From Candidatus Treponema faecavium (lineage in GTDB: Bacteria > Spirochaetota > Spirochaetia > Treponematales > Treponemataceae), in NCBI GenBank assembly GCA_019113455.1, contig DXHG01000182.1:1-18145 (forward strand): a DNA stretch of 18,145 nt, given 5' to 3'. The notes beneath the pieces were generated by a model that saw only the letters and a list, made by a program, of their open reading frames with translations, was not told the DNA's origin and searched no databases. The number at the start of each line of letters is the position of its first letter. Within the stretch, counting starts at the first letter, position 1. Made by a program: the position numbers and the translations under genes. Below, one piece after another: positions 6,769 to 13,031 of the stretch.

Positions 6769-8771
6769 ACCGGCGCGTCTTGCAAAGCGTTTTTCAGACC
6801 AGCAATTTCCGCCTGCCACAGCGCCTGCGACGCATCGCTTGGCATGCGCCAGTCGCCGCGCGGAGACAAGCTCACCGTGCCTACTTTCGCTCCGTCAGGC
6901 AGGCAGCTCCGCTTAAACTGCTGGGCAAAAAAGCGGCGGCAAAACACCGAAAGCCAGTGCAGCACCGTGTGCGCGTCATATTCGGCGCCAAACGCGCGGC
7001 GCGCAAGCGCATAGATCTTTTTTGGACCAAAGCCCCAGCGAAGCATATAATAAAGGAAGAAATCGTGCAGCGCATACGGGCCAACCAGTTCTTCCGTTTT
7101 CTGGCTGATTGTGCCGTTTTCCGCCGGCAGCAGTTCCGGGCTCACCGGCGTGTCAAGAATATCGCGGAGCACCGCAGCGAGGCGCGCGTTTCCGGCAGCT
7201 TCGGCGTCGGCCGCCGCGGCCGCGGTAATGTGGCGCACAAGCGTCTTGGGCACCGATGCGTTTATCCCGTACATCGACATGTGGTCGCCATTATACGTCG
7301 CCCAGCCGAGCGCAAGCTCCGAGAGATCGCCCGTGCCGATAACGATGCCGCCCGCCTGATTCGCTATATCCATCAGCACCTGCGTGCGTTCGCGCGCCTG
7401 CGCGTTTTCATACGTTACATCGCGAACCGCTTCGTTATGACCGATATCGCTGAAATGCTGACGCACGGCGGCGGCAATCGGAATTTCCCTGAACGACGCG
7501 CCGACGGCTTGTGCAAGCTGCCGCGCATTTTTAAGCGTGCGCTCGGTTGTGCCAAAACACGGCATCGTAACCGCGATAATACCTGATGCGTCCCGCCCGA
7601 GCAGGCGGAACGCCTGTACGGCAGCAAGCAGCGCGAGCGTTGAATCAAGCCCGCCTGAAAGCCCGACTACTGCAGCCGGCGCGTTCGTATGCGCAATGCG
7701 CTTTACGAGCCCCTGCGCCTGCAGCATGAGCACTTCATTGCAGCGGCTGCTGCGTTCCCGCTTGTCAGACGGCACAAACGGATACGGGTCAACGCTCCGC
7801 AGCTCAAGCGCGCTTATCTGCTGTAATGACACATCAATTGTACGCGGGCGGCACGAGTCGGTTTCGCCTGCAAGCCGCTCGGCGCTCTGCGCAAACGACG
7901 TTGTTCTGAGCCGCTCCTGCGCGAGCCGGTCAAGATCGAGTTCCGCGCAGGTGAGAACGCCGCCCGCTTCTCCGCCTGAAAACAGCTCGGACTCGGCAAG
8001 AATCGTGCCGTTCTCCGCGATTATATTGTGCCCGGCAAACACCATGTCGGTCGTTGACTCGCCATACCCTGCGTCCGCATACAGATACGCGGCGGCAAGA
8101 CGCGCAGACTGCGAACGCACTAACAGCCTGCGGTATTCCGCCTTGCCGATAATCTCATTGCTCGCAGAAAGGTTCGCCACGATGCACGCGCCGCAAAGCG
8201 CGTGCCGGGAAGAAGGCGGAACAGGCGTCCACAGATCCTCGCAGATTTCCGCCGCGACGGCGGCCTGCGCGCACTGCGGGTCGCGAAACAGTATGTCTGT
8301 GCCGAACGGCACTTCTCCCAAACGCCCGCCAAGCGCGATGCGCATATCGCACATTACCTCGCGCACGGCGGGCGCGGCAGCAAACCAGCGTTTTTCGTAA
8401 AACTCACCGTACTCAGGAATAAACGTCTTTGGCACAACGGCAAGCACACGGCCGCGCTGCACCGCAGCAGCGCAGTTATAGAGCGCGCCGTTATACACGA
8501 GCGGCGCACCGACAAAAAAGAGCGCCTGCGCCTGCACCGTTTTTTCCGCAATCCGCTCAATCGCCCCAAGCACGCCGCTCTGCAGCGTCTGCTGCAAAAA
8601 GAGATCGCCGCACGTGTAGCCGCTCACCGCCAGTTCAGGAAACACCACAAGCGAAACGCCGCTCCGTTCCGCTTCCCATACCGCATCTATAATCGCCTGC
8701 GCGTTTGCCGCACAGTCTGCAACCGATACCCGCGGCGACGCGCAGGCTGCACGGAGAAAACCACTGTTCAT
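6765..8771 (-). CDS. nadE: Glutamine-dependent NAD+ synthetase
   Basis: This 668-residue enzyme makes NAD+ from nicotinate adenine dinucleotide, ATP and glutamine, the last step of NAD biosynthesis. The N-terminal nitrilase-type glutaminase has the full Glu-Lys-Cys triad: E46 in FPELAVSGYTCGDLF, K115 in VPKTFIPEYGEFYEKRWF, C177 in AEICEDLW. The C-terminal synthetase has the PP-loop SGGLDST (372-378) and later GTGDLSELALGWATYNGDHMS. Length is normal for the long two-domain form. ATG 8771 lies 6 bases after a consensus -10, so the mRNA is probably leaderless and lacks a ribosome site. It is the first gene of a coupled operon; its stop overlaps the cheB start by 4 bases. Confidence 0.96.
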   Translation of the reverse strand: MNSGFLRAACASPRVSVADCAANAQAIIDAVWEAERSGVSLVVFPELAVSGYTCGDLFLQQTLQSGVLGAIERIAEKTVQAQALFFVGAPLVYNGALYNCAAAVQRGRVLAVVPKTFIPEYGEFYEKRWFAAAPAVREVMCDMRIALGGRLGEVPFGTDILFRDPQCAQAAVAAEICEDLWTPVPPSSRHALCGACIVANLSASNEIIGKAEYRRLLVRSQSARLAAAYLYADAGYGESTTDMVFAGHNIIAENGTILAESELFSGGEAGGVLTCAELDLDRLAQERLRTTSFAQSAERLAGETDSCRPRTIDVSLQQISALELRSVDPYPFVPSDKRERSSRCNEVLMLQAQGLVKRIAHTNAPAAVVGLSGGLDSTLALLAAVQAFRLLGRDASGIIAVTMPCFGTTERTLKNARQLAQAVGASFREIPIAAAVRQHFSDIGHNEAVRDVTYENAQARERTQVLMDIANQAGGIVIGTGDLSELALGWATYNGDHMSMYGINASVPKTLVRHITAAAAADAEAAGNARLAAVLRDILDTPVSPELLPAENGTISQKTEELVGPYALHDFFLYYMLRWGFGPKKIYALARRAFGAEYDAHTVLHWLSVFCRRFFAQQFKRSCLPDGAKVGTVSLSPRGDWRMPSDASQALWQAEIAGLKNALQDAPV

Positions 8772-8777
8772 GCGCTT

Positions 8778-8806
8778 ATTATATCCATATTGCCGATGGG
8801 GGACAA
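8778..8806 (-). promoter_or_regulatory. Near-consensus promoter for the nadE operon, predicted leaderless
   Basis: On the minus strand the -35 is TTGTCC (8801-8806, 4/6), the spacer 17 bases, and the -10 TATAAT (8778-8783, 6/6). The start codon ATG 8771 begins 7 bases past the -10, exactly where transcription should start. Confidence 0.75.
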
Positions 8807-8996
8807 CCTGACGGGGCTTGCGCCCCGGGGCGTTTGTTTTCTGCGCACGGCGGCGTGCGGCGCTGGGCTGCCGGTCTCTGCGGTTTGAGGTCTGAGCTTG
8901 CGCGCGGACTTGTTTTCTTTTTTTTATTCTCTGTAATTCGCTTTTCCGGGGAGGGAAGAGGATCCTCTTCTTAGTCGCAAACCTTCGGTCTGCGTT

Positions 8997-9032
8997 TGCT
9001 TACTGCGCAGTCTGGCGACTGCGCAGTAAGCA
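8997..9032. repeat. Perfect 16-bp inverted repeat, 4-nt loop
   Basis: Arms 8997-9012 and 9017-9032 are perfectly complementary (core CTTACTGCGCAGTC) around TGGC. No U-tract follows on either strand, which is unusual for an intrinsic terminator. Its arm shares the outer GCTT/AAGC and inner GCAGT words with the hairpin at 9062-9097. Confidence 0.8.
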
Positions 9033-9061
9033 TGGAACCCCGTCTCTACTCCAGCACTGAG

Positions 9062-9097
9062 GCTTGTCGCGGTGCAGTAAACTGCACCGCGACAAGC
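9062..9097. repeat. Perfect 17-bp inverted repeat, 2-nt centre
   Basis: Arms 9062-9078 and 9081-9097 (core TTGTCGCGGTGCAGT) flank AA, giving a near-perfect 36-bp palindrome. It lies about 50 bases beyond the lipoprotein stop on the minus strand. A protein-binding site or a small mobile palindromic element is as likely as an RNA terminator. Confidence 0.8.
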
Positions 9098-9144
9098 TGC
9101 CAAATTTCTTGTTTTGCCGGCGTCAAACGTCTGTATTCCCGCTT

Positions 9145-9166
9145 CCGTTTACTGCTCGGTAAACGG
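9145..9166 (-). terminator. 8-bp hairpin straddling the lipoprotein stop
   Basis: CCGTTTAC (9145-9152) and GTAAACGG (9159-9166) form a perfect 8-bp stem with a 6-nt loop; the TAA stop (9149-9151 complement) lies inside an arm. There is no U-tract. Confidence 0.5.
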
Positions 9167-9577
9167 TGTGCCGCCGAGCACAATAAGCTCACCGTCCGCG
9201 TATATGCCGGTAAGGAGGCCTTCAGCTGCAAACTGTTCGGTCACATCGACCCACGGCGAGTCAGGATCGCCGGGAACAATGCACTGCATCACAGCCGTAA
9301 ACTCAATCACCGAATCAGTACCGGCCCTGCCCGTGTACAGACCGCGAAGCATCGCCGCGCGGTTTTGTGCGTCTCCGGCAGTGCGTACTTGTTCAAGCAC
9401 AAACGTGCCGTCTTTATAAAACGAAAGGATGTGGTTAACACCGTCTTCTACTGCGTATACCCACACGCTCTGCGCCTGCGCGGCGCGCTCTTGCCGCGTT
9501 ACTACACAGGCAGAAAGCACCACAGCCGCTAAAATCACTGCACCGTGAATAAGATGCGCATAGTTCTTTTTGCGCAT
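9149..9577 (-). CDS. Small predicted lipoprotein, function unknown
   Basis: This is a 142-residue protein of unrecognised family. It opens with a lipoprotein signal: basic MRKKNYAH, hydrophobic LIHGAVILAAVV, then the lipobox L-S-A-C with the lipidated cysteine at residue 24. The mature part (about 119 residues) begins with a polar linker and then shows alternating beta-like stretches (VWVYAVEDGV, HILSFYKDGTFVLEQ, GIYADGELIVLGG), reminiscent of small beta-barrel lipoproteins that measure a ligand or folding state; that is only an impression. ATG 9577 is preceded by GGAGG at 5 bases, so the upstream frame to 9652 is rejected. A promoter lies at 9641-9668. Probably anchored in the inner leaflet of the outer membrane or in the periplasm. 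Confidence 0.8.
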   Translation of the reverse strand: MRKKNYAHLIHGAVILAAVVLSACVVTRQERAAQAQSVWVYAVEDGVNHILSFYKDGTFVLEQVRTAGDAQNRAAMLRGLYTGRAGTDSVIEFTAVMQCIVPGDPDSPWVDVTEQFAAEGLLTGIYADGELIVLGGTPFTEQ

Positions 9578-9640
9578 ATCGCCCTCCCATACTAAAACTC
9601 GCCCGCGTAAAGCCTGCAACAGCCCGCGGCTTCTTACTGC

Positions 9641-9668
9641 ATTATACTGCATTTTGCACCGGAGGCAA
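9641..9668 (-). promoter_or_regulatory. Promoter for the small lipoprotein
   Basis: On the minus strand the -35 is TTGCCT (9663-9668, 4/6), the spacer 16 bases, the -10 TATAAT (9641-9646, 6/6). A leader of roughly 55-60 bases containing a G+C-rich fold precedes ATG 9577. Confidence 0.6.
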
Positions 9669-9747
9669 TCTGCTTGTCAGGATAGCAGCATTTGTTTTTT
9701 TACACGCAAGTAAAGTTTAGTGTAAACAGTAAAAATCAGTGTTGTGA

Positions 9748-10000
9748 TGCTGGAAACGAAAGGACAAGAAACCCCGTCAAGACAAAGAAAAGAAAGTGCT
9801 GCATATCGAACAGATAAAAGAAGGCGTTTTTACGACATCCGTTTCAGGAAGCGCGTCATCACTGTATTCCGCGCAACTGCACATCAATCATCCGCGAAAG
9901 TCAACGTGCAATTGTCCGCATGCCGACGGTCTGGAAAATGGAAAAGAGTGATCTGCAGCAGGCGCTGCTGGAACTGCTGTTTGACGGCCTGAGCAGCAGT
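9748..10000 (+). pseudogene. Decayed SWIM zinc-finger protein gene
   Basis: Two frames carry adjoining pieces of one protein. Frame 1 (9748-9951) reads KVLHIEQIKEGVFTTSV, then LYSAQLHINHPRKSTCNCPHADG, written here in two parts: LYSAQLHINHP and RKSTCNCPHADG. The CxCPH is the first half of a SWIM zinc site, but the second half (C-x-H) is missing and a stop follows. A second frame (about 9920-10000) then gives VWKMEKSDLQQALLELLFDG, which resembles the C-terminal helix of such proteins. There is no start codon in frame. I infer an internal deletion plus frameshift in a former DNA-binding SWIM-domain gene. Family assignment is from memory of the motif and is moderately sure. Confidence 0.55.
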
Positions 10001-10747
10001 GCAATCGTTTTGCCAGCCAAAACGATTTGTATGATAAATGGGAATAAAAGCGGTATCACATGAACACCGCGTGCCCGCTGTTTCTCTCTCTATCGTGCCG
10101 CACACGGGCGCGCCGGCAGAAAATCGCGCGCCGTCTTTCAATAAACAATGCGCCGCTGGCAAACCTCTGCTGCCATGCAGAACGCCGCGGCGGCGGTTTT
10201 GCGCTCGGTTGTGCATGAGAGAGCGCCCGGCACATAAAATGCCGGTTATATGCCATGCGGATTCATCTCCAAAACCGCAGTATACTGCATCGATGAGCCA
10301 TGTGCCGTTAATTAACCGGAACACAAATTTGTGTTTCATCGAAAGCGAGCTTTCATACTGCGTAACAACGCTCGCCGCATCTTTTTTTCGCATAGTAAAT
10401 GCTGCCGAATACGCTCCGCAGGCTGCATAAAAATACGTGCCTGGATTGCCGCATCTTTGCGCATATGAGCGCGATATAAGTTTTTCGCTCACTTTTCCGT
10501 CAATGATGCTTTTATAACGCACCTTGTACTCCTGCCACAACGCTTCTTCCTGTTTGCCGTCCTCAGACGACCCCGATGAGTTTTTGTGCAGCTTTTGCAG
10601 ACGGGCAAACAGTTCCGTTTCAAGCGAATCCAGTTCTATCAATAAGCTGAACAGCGGCGGTGCGAGCAGTTCCATCATATGTTCGTATTTTGCGGGCGTG
10701 TTTTTCAGCGCAATGTGCACCGAAGCGGCGTTATGTGAAAAGGACAT
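9884..10747 (-). CDS. Orphan NTF2-fold immunity-like protein with a probable stop-loss extension
   Basis: The first 170 residues look genuine: a helical N-terminal half (YEHMMELLAPPLFSLLIELD) and then NTF2-like strands YFYAACGAYSAAF and FVFRLINGTWLIDAVYCGF ending GDESAWHITGI. This resembles NTF2-fold immunity proteins that neutralise secreted polymorphic toxins. AGGAGG 8 bases before ATG 10747 fixes the start. The remaining ~117 residues are low-complexity, Arg/Cys-rich and look like translated noncoding DNA overlapping the SWIM remnant. A TTA at 10235-10237, in the loop of a hairpin, may be a mutated TAA stop. No toxin gene is adjacent. The gene may be decaying, or the core alone may still be functional. 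Confidence 0.5.
   Translation of the reverse strand: MSFSHNAASVHIALKNTPAKYEHMMELLAPPLFSLLIELDSLETELFARLQKLHKNSSGSSEDGKQEEALWQEYKVRYKSIIDGKVSEKLISRSYAQRCGNPGTYFYAACGAYSAAFTMRKKDAASVVTQYESSLSMKHKFVFRLINGTWLIDAVYCGFGDESAWHITGILCAGRSLMHNRAQNRRRGVLHGSRGLPAAHCLLKDGARFSAGAPVCGTIERETAGTRCSCDTAFIPIYHTNRFGWQNDCTAAQAVKQQFQQRLLQITLFHFPDRRHADNCTLTFADD
10003..10027. repeat. 10-bp perfect hairpin in the SWIM/NTF2 region
   Basis: AATCGTTTTG (10003-10012) and CAAAACGATT (10018-10027) enclose CCAGC. It follows the SWIM remnant on the plus strand and could be its old terminator, though no clear U-tract follows. Confidence 0.5.
10227..10245 (-). terminator. 6-bp hairpin at the likely ancestral NTF2 gene end
   Basis: CCGGCA (10227-10232) and TGCCGG (10240-10245) enclose a 7-nt loop that, on the minus strand, contains ATT-TTA in frame. 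A single change TTA to TAA would put a stop in the loop, matching the stop-in-hairpin layout seen at the SPFH gene. Confidence 0.4.
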
Positions 10748-11056
10748 GCGTAATACCTCCTGTCAATCAGTCTCTGTCCGATATGAACAGCCGCCGGCGG
10801 AACGTCCATATATGGGCTGTTTTAAGATTGCCGCACCCATCTTGCGGTGCAGGGACTGCATACTGTGCACTGCGATACACGTTCTGATTTTTGCCGAGGT
10901 ATTTATTTTATCACAGGCAAGGAATGTATGACTATGGGCTTACGGCTATTACACTGCTGTGCTGGAGAGAAGGAGGGACTTGAGGAGAAAGGAGTACCCG
11001 CTTCTAAAGCAGAGGAACTCTTCTCACCTCAAAACAAATTACAGAGAATAACAAAG

Positions 11057-11077
11057 AAAAAAGCCTGTGTGCAGGCG
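11057..11077 (-). terminator. Minus-strand intrinsic terminator-like hairpin
   Basis: On the minus strand GCCTG-CACA-CAGGC is followed directly by TTTTTT (complement of 11057-11062). This is the only textbook hairpin plus U-tract noticed, yet no minus-strand gene ends here. Confidence 0.5.
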
Positions 11078-11116
11078 CAAAAGCATCCCGCAGTGAACTG
11101 CGAACGCCACACCGCA

Positions 11117-11153
11117 CGTGCAGTGTGCAGAGCAACTGCCTGTACACTGCACG
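11117..11153. repeat. 10-bp inverted repeat upstream of the Cdd1-DUF3795 gene
   Basis: CGTGCAGTGT (11117-11126) pairs with ACACTGCACG (11144-11153); the 17-nt loop contains a nested GCAG/CTGC. It lies just upstream of the promoter and upstream (minus strand) of the terminator at 11057. Confidence 0.55.
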
Positions 11154-11158
11154 CCGGC

Positions 11159-11187
11159 TTGCAAACGTGTGCAAAAACGGCTATATG
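11159..11187 (+). promoter_or_regulatory. Promoter with an overlapping Crp/Fnr-like dyad
   Basis: The -35 is TTGCAA (11159-11164, 4/6), the spacer 17 bases, the -10 TATATG (11182-11187, 4/6). TTGCA-N6-TGCAA (11159-11174) is a perfect dyad covering the -35, similar in form to Crp/Fnr-family boxes. A Crp/Fnr regulator is the second gene of this operon. Confidence 0.45.
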
Positions 11188-11227
11188 TATACAGGAATAC
11201 GGCACGCTGAAAGCGGGAGGAGCAAAA

Positions 11228-11776
11228 ATGGAAGAACTGCGCACAATTCCCAATGTGGGAGTACAGACAGAAAAAGACCTGCGTGCGATGGGTTATACAA
11301 CAATCGAATCGCTTAAAGGCAAAAGCGGCGAGGAATTGTACGCACAAGAGTGCCGTCTGCGCGGCTGCGCAATAGACCGCTGCCAGCTTTATCTGCTGCG
11401 CGCGGTATCGTATTTTGTGAACACGGAACATCCCGACGCTGCCAAGTGCAAGTGGTGGCTGTGGAAAGACGAGTTCGTACTGCCCTCCCCGTGCGGCGCG
11501 GTGTGTGCCGAGTGCGCGCGATTCCCCGCCGAATGTGCAGGCTGCCGGAAAATCAAAGGCCGCGTGTTCTGGACGCAGTTTGTGAACCGCTCATGCTGCG
11601 CGGTGTATGACTGCTGCGTAAACGACAAAGGCATGGAGACGTGCGCCCGCTGCGAGGCGCTGCCGTGCGAACGCTTTACAAAAGATCCCACGCTCTCCGA
11701 TGCGCAAAACGAGGCGGCGCTGCGCACGCTGCTTGCAAATCTGGCTCGTCTGTCTCATGAGCCGGACGAACTGTGA
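11228..11776 (+). CDS. Cdd1-type helix-hairpin-helix domain fused to DUF3795
   Basis: This is a 182-residue two-domain protein. Residues 1-80 match the pathogenicity-locus Cdd1 family: a helix-hairpin-helix IPNVGVQTEKDLRAMGY (7-23), then ECRLRGCAIDRCQLYLLRAV and PDAAKCKWWLWKD. Residues about 85-175 match DUF3795, a cysteine-rich domain likely to bind metal: C89, C93, C96, C103, C106, then CC at 123-124, CC at 129-130, C139, C142 and C147. The combination suggests a nucleic-acid or protein adaptor with a redox or zinc centre, but no activity is known to me. GGAGG 6-7 bases before ATG 11228 fixes the start; the open frame back to 10847 is ignored. A Crp/Fnr regulator follows 24 bases downstream, probably in one transcript. 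Confidence 0.85.
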   Translation: MEELRTIPNVGVQTEKDLRAMGYTTIESLKGKSGEELYAQECRLRGCAIDRCQLYLLRAVSYFVNTEHPDAAKCKWWLWKDEFVLPSPCGAVCAECARFPAECAGCRKIKGRVFWTQFVNRSCCAVYDCCVNDKGMETCARCEALPCERFTKDPTLSDAQNEAALRTLLANLARLSHEPDEL

Positions 11777-11800
11777 TGACTGCACCGTACGGAGGTGCCT

Positions 11801-12481
11801 GTGCTGATTCCGCGTTATTTTTTTTGCGGGGACTTCTTGCCGTTTTATGACTATTTTCTTTCATGCCCGCACGTGCGCCGTTCTTTTCCGCGCGGCTCCA
11901 TGCTCTGGCAGACGGGAGAACCGCACAGTGCGATTCACTATATCGAAAACGGCTCTGCACTGAATTTCGCGCTGCATGAAAGCGGGCGGCGCAAACTAAT
12001 TTCGTTTCACGGTGCGGGCACCGTGTTTCCCGGGTATCACCGGCGGGACTTCAAAATAGAACGGACGCTCGCGACGCAGGCACTCTGCGATATGCAGGTG
12101 CTGGAATTCACGCGGGAGCAGTTTTCGCGCATGTTTGCGCAGAACACGGCGCTTGCGGAGGCAGTTGTCAGCTGGTATGCCGCCTACGTGAACCGCCTGC
12201 TGTTTGAAACCGTGCATCAGGAATATAATTCTTCGCTTGTGCAGCTGTGCAACCTCCTGTATCTGCTTACCATCGCGCGGGAGCCCGCCTGTCCGTGCGC
12301 GGAAGCGGATATGACGCAGGACGAGCTTGCGGAGCTTTTAGGCATAAGCCGCGTGCAGCTGACGCGCGCGCTTTCCGTGCTCCGCAGCAGGGGCATTATC
12401 GCAACGCAGCGGCACCGCATCAGTATCACCAATCAGGCGGCGCTTGCCGCGCTGTGTTCTTCAGAAGCGCTCGGTGAATAG
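11801..12481 (+). CDS. Crp/Fnr-family transcriptional regulator
   Basis: This is a 226-residue regulator. Residues about 25-115 form the cyclic-nucleotide-binding-type beta-barrel (SMLWQTGEPHSAIHYIENGS, RKLISFHGAGTVFPGY, FTREQFSRMF). A dimerisation helix covers about 115-155, and the winged helix at 171-210 has MTQDELAELLGISRVQLTRALSVL, cut here as MTQDELAELLGIS and RVQLTRALSVL. There is no N-terminal cysteine cluster for an FNR iron-sulfur centre, and the conserved cAMP-binding Arg/Ser phosphate cassette is not evident, so the ligand is unknown. GTG 11801 is chosen because GGAGG sits 5 bases upstream; GTG 11795 overlaps that site. The upstream promoter holds a matching dyad, so autoregulation is likely. 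Confidence 0.9.
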   Translation: MLIPRYFFCGDFLPFYDYFLSCPHVRRSFPRGSMLWQTGEPHSAIHYIENGSALNFALHESGRRKLISFHGAGTVFPGYHRRDFKIERTLATQALCDMQVLEFTREQFSRMFAQNTALAEAVVSWYAAYVNRLLFETVHQEYNSSLVQLCNLLYLLTIAREPACPCAEADMTQDELAELLGISRVQLTRALSVLRSRGIIATQRHRISITNQAALAALCSSEALGE

Positions 12482-12511
12482 CCCGCGCGCCGCCGCGGGG
12501 CATGGCTATAC
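12478..12511 (+). terminator. G+C-rich hairpin at the end of the Crp/Fnr gene
   Basis: CCCGCG and CGCGGG pair around CGCCGC (about 12482-12499), and an outer ATAGCC/GGCTAT pair includes the TAG stop at 12479-12481. A TTTTT run comes about 30 bases later. It is a plausible, imperfect terminator. Confidence 0.4.
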
Positions 12512-12591
12512 TGGCGCGGACGCGTTTTTGTGCGTAAAAGCTACTCCTGCTGCAGCTGCGGTGCAGACACTTCCGAGCAACATTCCTGCCG

Positions 12592-12936
12592 CTATTCATC
12601 AGCCGGCGGCTGGCGCGCGAGCAGGGAAGCGATGAGGTCTTCAACGGTTTTCTGATTAAAAGCGTTCAGTTTTGCAAATTGTTTTGCCGCAAACAGCGCT
12701 TTTGCGTCAAGGTTGACGGTAACCGTATTCACCTGCACTTTGCTGTCTACCAGATACTCGACGGTAACGCCCAGCACGGCGGCTATTTTGACGGCATTTT
12801 CTACGCCGGGCTGCACTTTCTGTCCCGACAGGTATTTATCGAGCGTGTTTTTGCTGATGCCTGTACGCGCGGCAAGTTCTTTTACCTGAATATCCTGGAA
12901 CTCAAGCTCGCTTTTTACGTTTTCCGCAAACCCCAT
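12592..12936 (-). CDS. XRE-family helix-turn-helix regulator
   Basis: This 114-residue DNA-binding protein has a lambda-Cro/XRE HTH at about residues 10-62: VKELAARTGISKNTLDKYLSG (first helices and recognition helix, one residue trimmed in reading) followed by ENAVKIAAVLGVTVEYLV. A short tail (about 70-114, VNLDAKALFAAKQFAKLNAF) is helical and may dimerise. Very similar small XRE proteins are common in treponemes. It is divergent from the polysaccharide operon, whose promoter lies between the two genes, so it is a natural candidate regulator. There is no clear ribosome site; TAAAAT ends 5 bases before ATG 12936 on the minus strand and may be the -10 of another near-leaderless transcript, but its -35 is weak. 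Confidence 0.87.
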   Translation of the reverse strand: MGFAENVKSELEFQDIQVKELAARTGISKNTLDKYLSGQKVQPGVENAVKIAAVLGVTVEYLVDSKVQVNTVTVNLDAKALFAAKQFAKLNAFNQKTVEDLIASLLARQPPADE

Positions 12937-12969
12937 GCCGTATTTTAGTCATAAATGGCGCGTCTTCCA

Positions 12970-12997
12970 TTGACATTGGTAATATTTGGTGTATAAT
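12970..12997 (+). promoter_or_regulatory. Consensus promoter for the polysaccharide operon
   Basis: TTGACA (12970-12975) and TATAAT (12992-12997) are both perfect, with a 16-base spacer. The spacer contains two TTGGT words with a 10-bp period (12976-12980, 12986-12990), a likely operator on one helix face. Expected initiation is near 13004, leaving a leader of about 28 bases before ATG 13032. Confidence 0.75.
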
Positions 12998-13031
12998 TCA
13001 GTAGTTGTAATATATAGCAAAACTGCTGAGC

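Larger units (their letters stand above)
8807..9144. other. Intergenic region packed with palindromes
   Basis: This stretch of about 340 bases has no credible gene. It holds CGCCCCGGGGCG (8821-8832, perfect palindrome followed by T-rich sequence on the plus strand), GAAGAGGATCCTCTTC (8955-8970, perfect 16-bp palindrome), a small dyad GCAAAC/GTTTGC (8977-8999), and two very long hairpins listed separately. Confidence 0.7.
10748..11227. other. Accessory intergenic stretch, about 480 bases
   Basis: No supported gene. It holds short palindromes (CCGCCGGCGG 10791-10800; CCATATATGG 10806-10815), a minus-strand terminator-like hairpin (11057-11077), a large dyad (11117-11153) and the promoter of the Cdd1-DUF3795 gene. 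Open plus-strand frames here lack a ribosome site and look non-coding. On the minus strand, a frame ending in TGA about 17 bases before the NTF2 start could be a trace of a lost upstream partner, but nothing in it is recognisable. Confidence 0.5.

Noticed and set aside
8955..9097. CRISPR-like or ordinary terminator interpretation of the palindromes
   Set aside because: There is no regular repeat-spacer pattern, the arms differ from each other, and no U-tract follows on either strand.
10847..11227. N-terminal extension of the Cdd1-DUF3795 frame
   Set aside because: No domain and no ribosome site for the long start; a strong ribosome site precedes ATG 11228, and a promoter and dyads lie in the extension.
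12511..12591. T-run TTTTT near 12525 as a separate terminator
   Set aside because: The stem before it would need a two-base loop, so I only mention it with the Crp/Fnr end hairpin.
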